DNA from: Aquimarina sp.
GTDB lineage: Bacteria > Bacteroidota > Bacteroidia > Flavobacteriales > Flavobacteriaceae
Assembly: GCA_011524575.1 (NCBI GenBank)
Contig: WTKB01000317.1
Location: 1 to 5,631 of the forward strand
DNA length: 5,631 nucleotides
Direction of reading: 5' to 3'
The notes below the pieces were generated by a model that was not told the origin of the DNA, ran no database searches, and worked only from the letters and a program-made list of their open reading frames with translations. Positions 5,568-5,631 of this stretch are shown here, one piece after another; position 1 is the first letter of the stretch; every line of letters starts with the position of its first letter. The position numbers and the translations under genes were made by a program.

Positions 5568-5631
5568 ATGTAAATGATACAAACAAGTATAATTTACAAT
5601 CTGGTGTTATACCAATTCTTGCTTAAAATTA
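5568..5631. other. Right-edge sequence with no convincing gene
   Basis: This AT-rich tail beyond the element shows no terminator, promoter or convincing gene. A short open stretch on the plus strand runs from 5534 across the element's right end and ends at TAA 5624-5626; its last residues read YNLQSGVIPILA. It has no start codon and could be chance or the last fragment of a disrupted gene. Confidence 0.4.

Overview
The window reads as a piece of a Bacteroidota chromosome, most likely Flavobacteriaceae. It is strongly AT-rich. Its clearest promoter fits the Bacteroidota -7 consensus TAnnTTTG, no Shine-Dalgarno sequences stand out, and the gene order porG-like (DUF6089), uppS, bamA, ompH/skp is a hallmark of that phylum (I recall the same order in Porphyromonas gingivalis). 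Genus cannot be told from the sequence.

Layout. Bases 1-12 look like the terminus of a short inverted-repeat mobile element lying mostly outside the window. A small lysine- and cysteine-rich protein of unknown function is read leftward from about 173 to 12. Bases 200-426 are a non-coding divergent intergenic region. From 446 to 5389 four same-strand genes are tightly packed: porG-like (446-1150), uppS (1174-1914), bamA (1886-4501, overlapping uppS) and ompH/skp (4544-5389). A 154-bp element (5411-5564), with imperfect terminal inverted repeats and TTA duplications, begins 21 bases after the ompH stop codon. The last 67 bases hold no convincing gene.

How the genes fit together. UppS makes undecaprenyl diphosphate, the lipid carrier for peptidoglycan and surface polysaccharide precursors. 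BamA is the outer-membrane insertase. OmpH/Skp is a periplasmic chaperone that keeps unfolded outer-membrane proteins soluble on the way to BamA. The porG-like protein is an outer-membrane barrel of a family tied to type IX secretion. The cluster is therefore an envelope-biogenesis operon, probably transcribed from the promoter just ahead of porG.

The core genes are ordinary for the phylum. The unusual part is the edges: the same 15-base sequence occurs at 1-15 and, inverted, at 5408-5422, so the cluster is bracketed by ends of what looks like one non-autonomous transposon family. The second ompH and murI that often follow in relatives are absent from the visible downstream sequence. I see no defence system, CRISPR array, RNA gene or other new multi-gene system.
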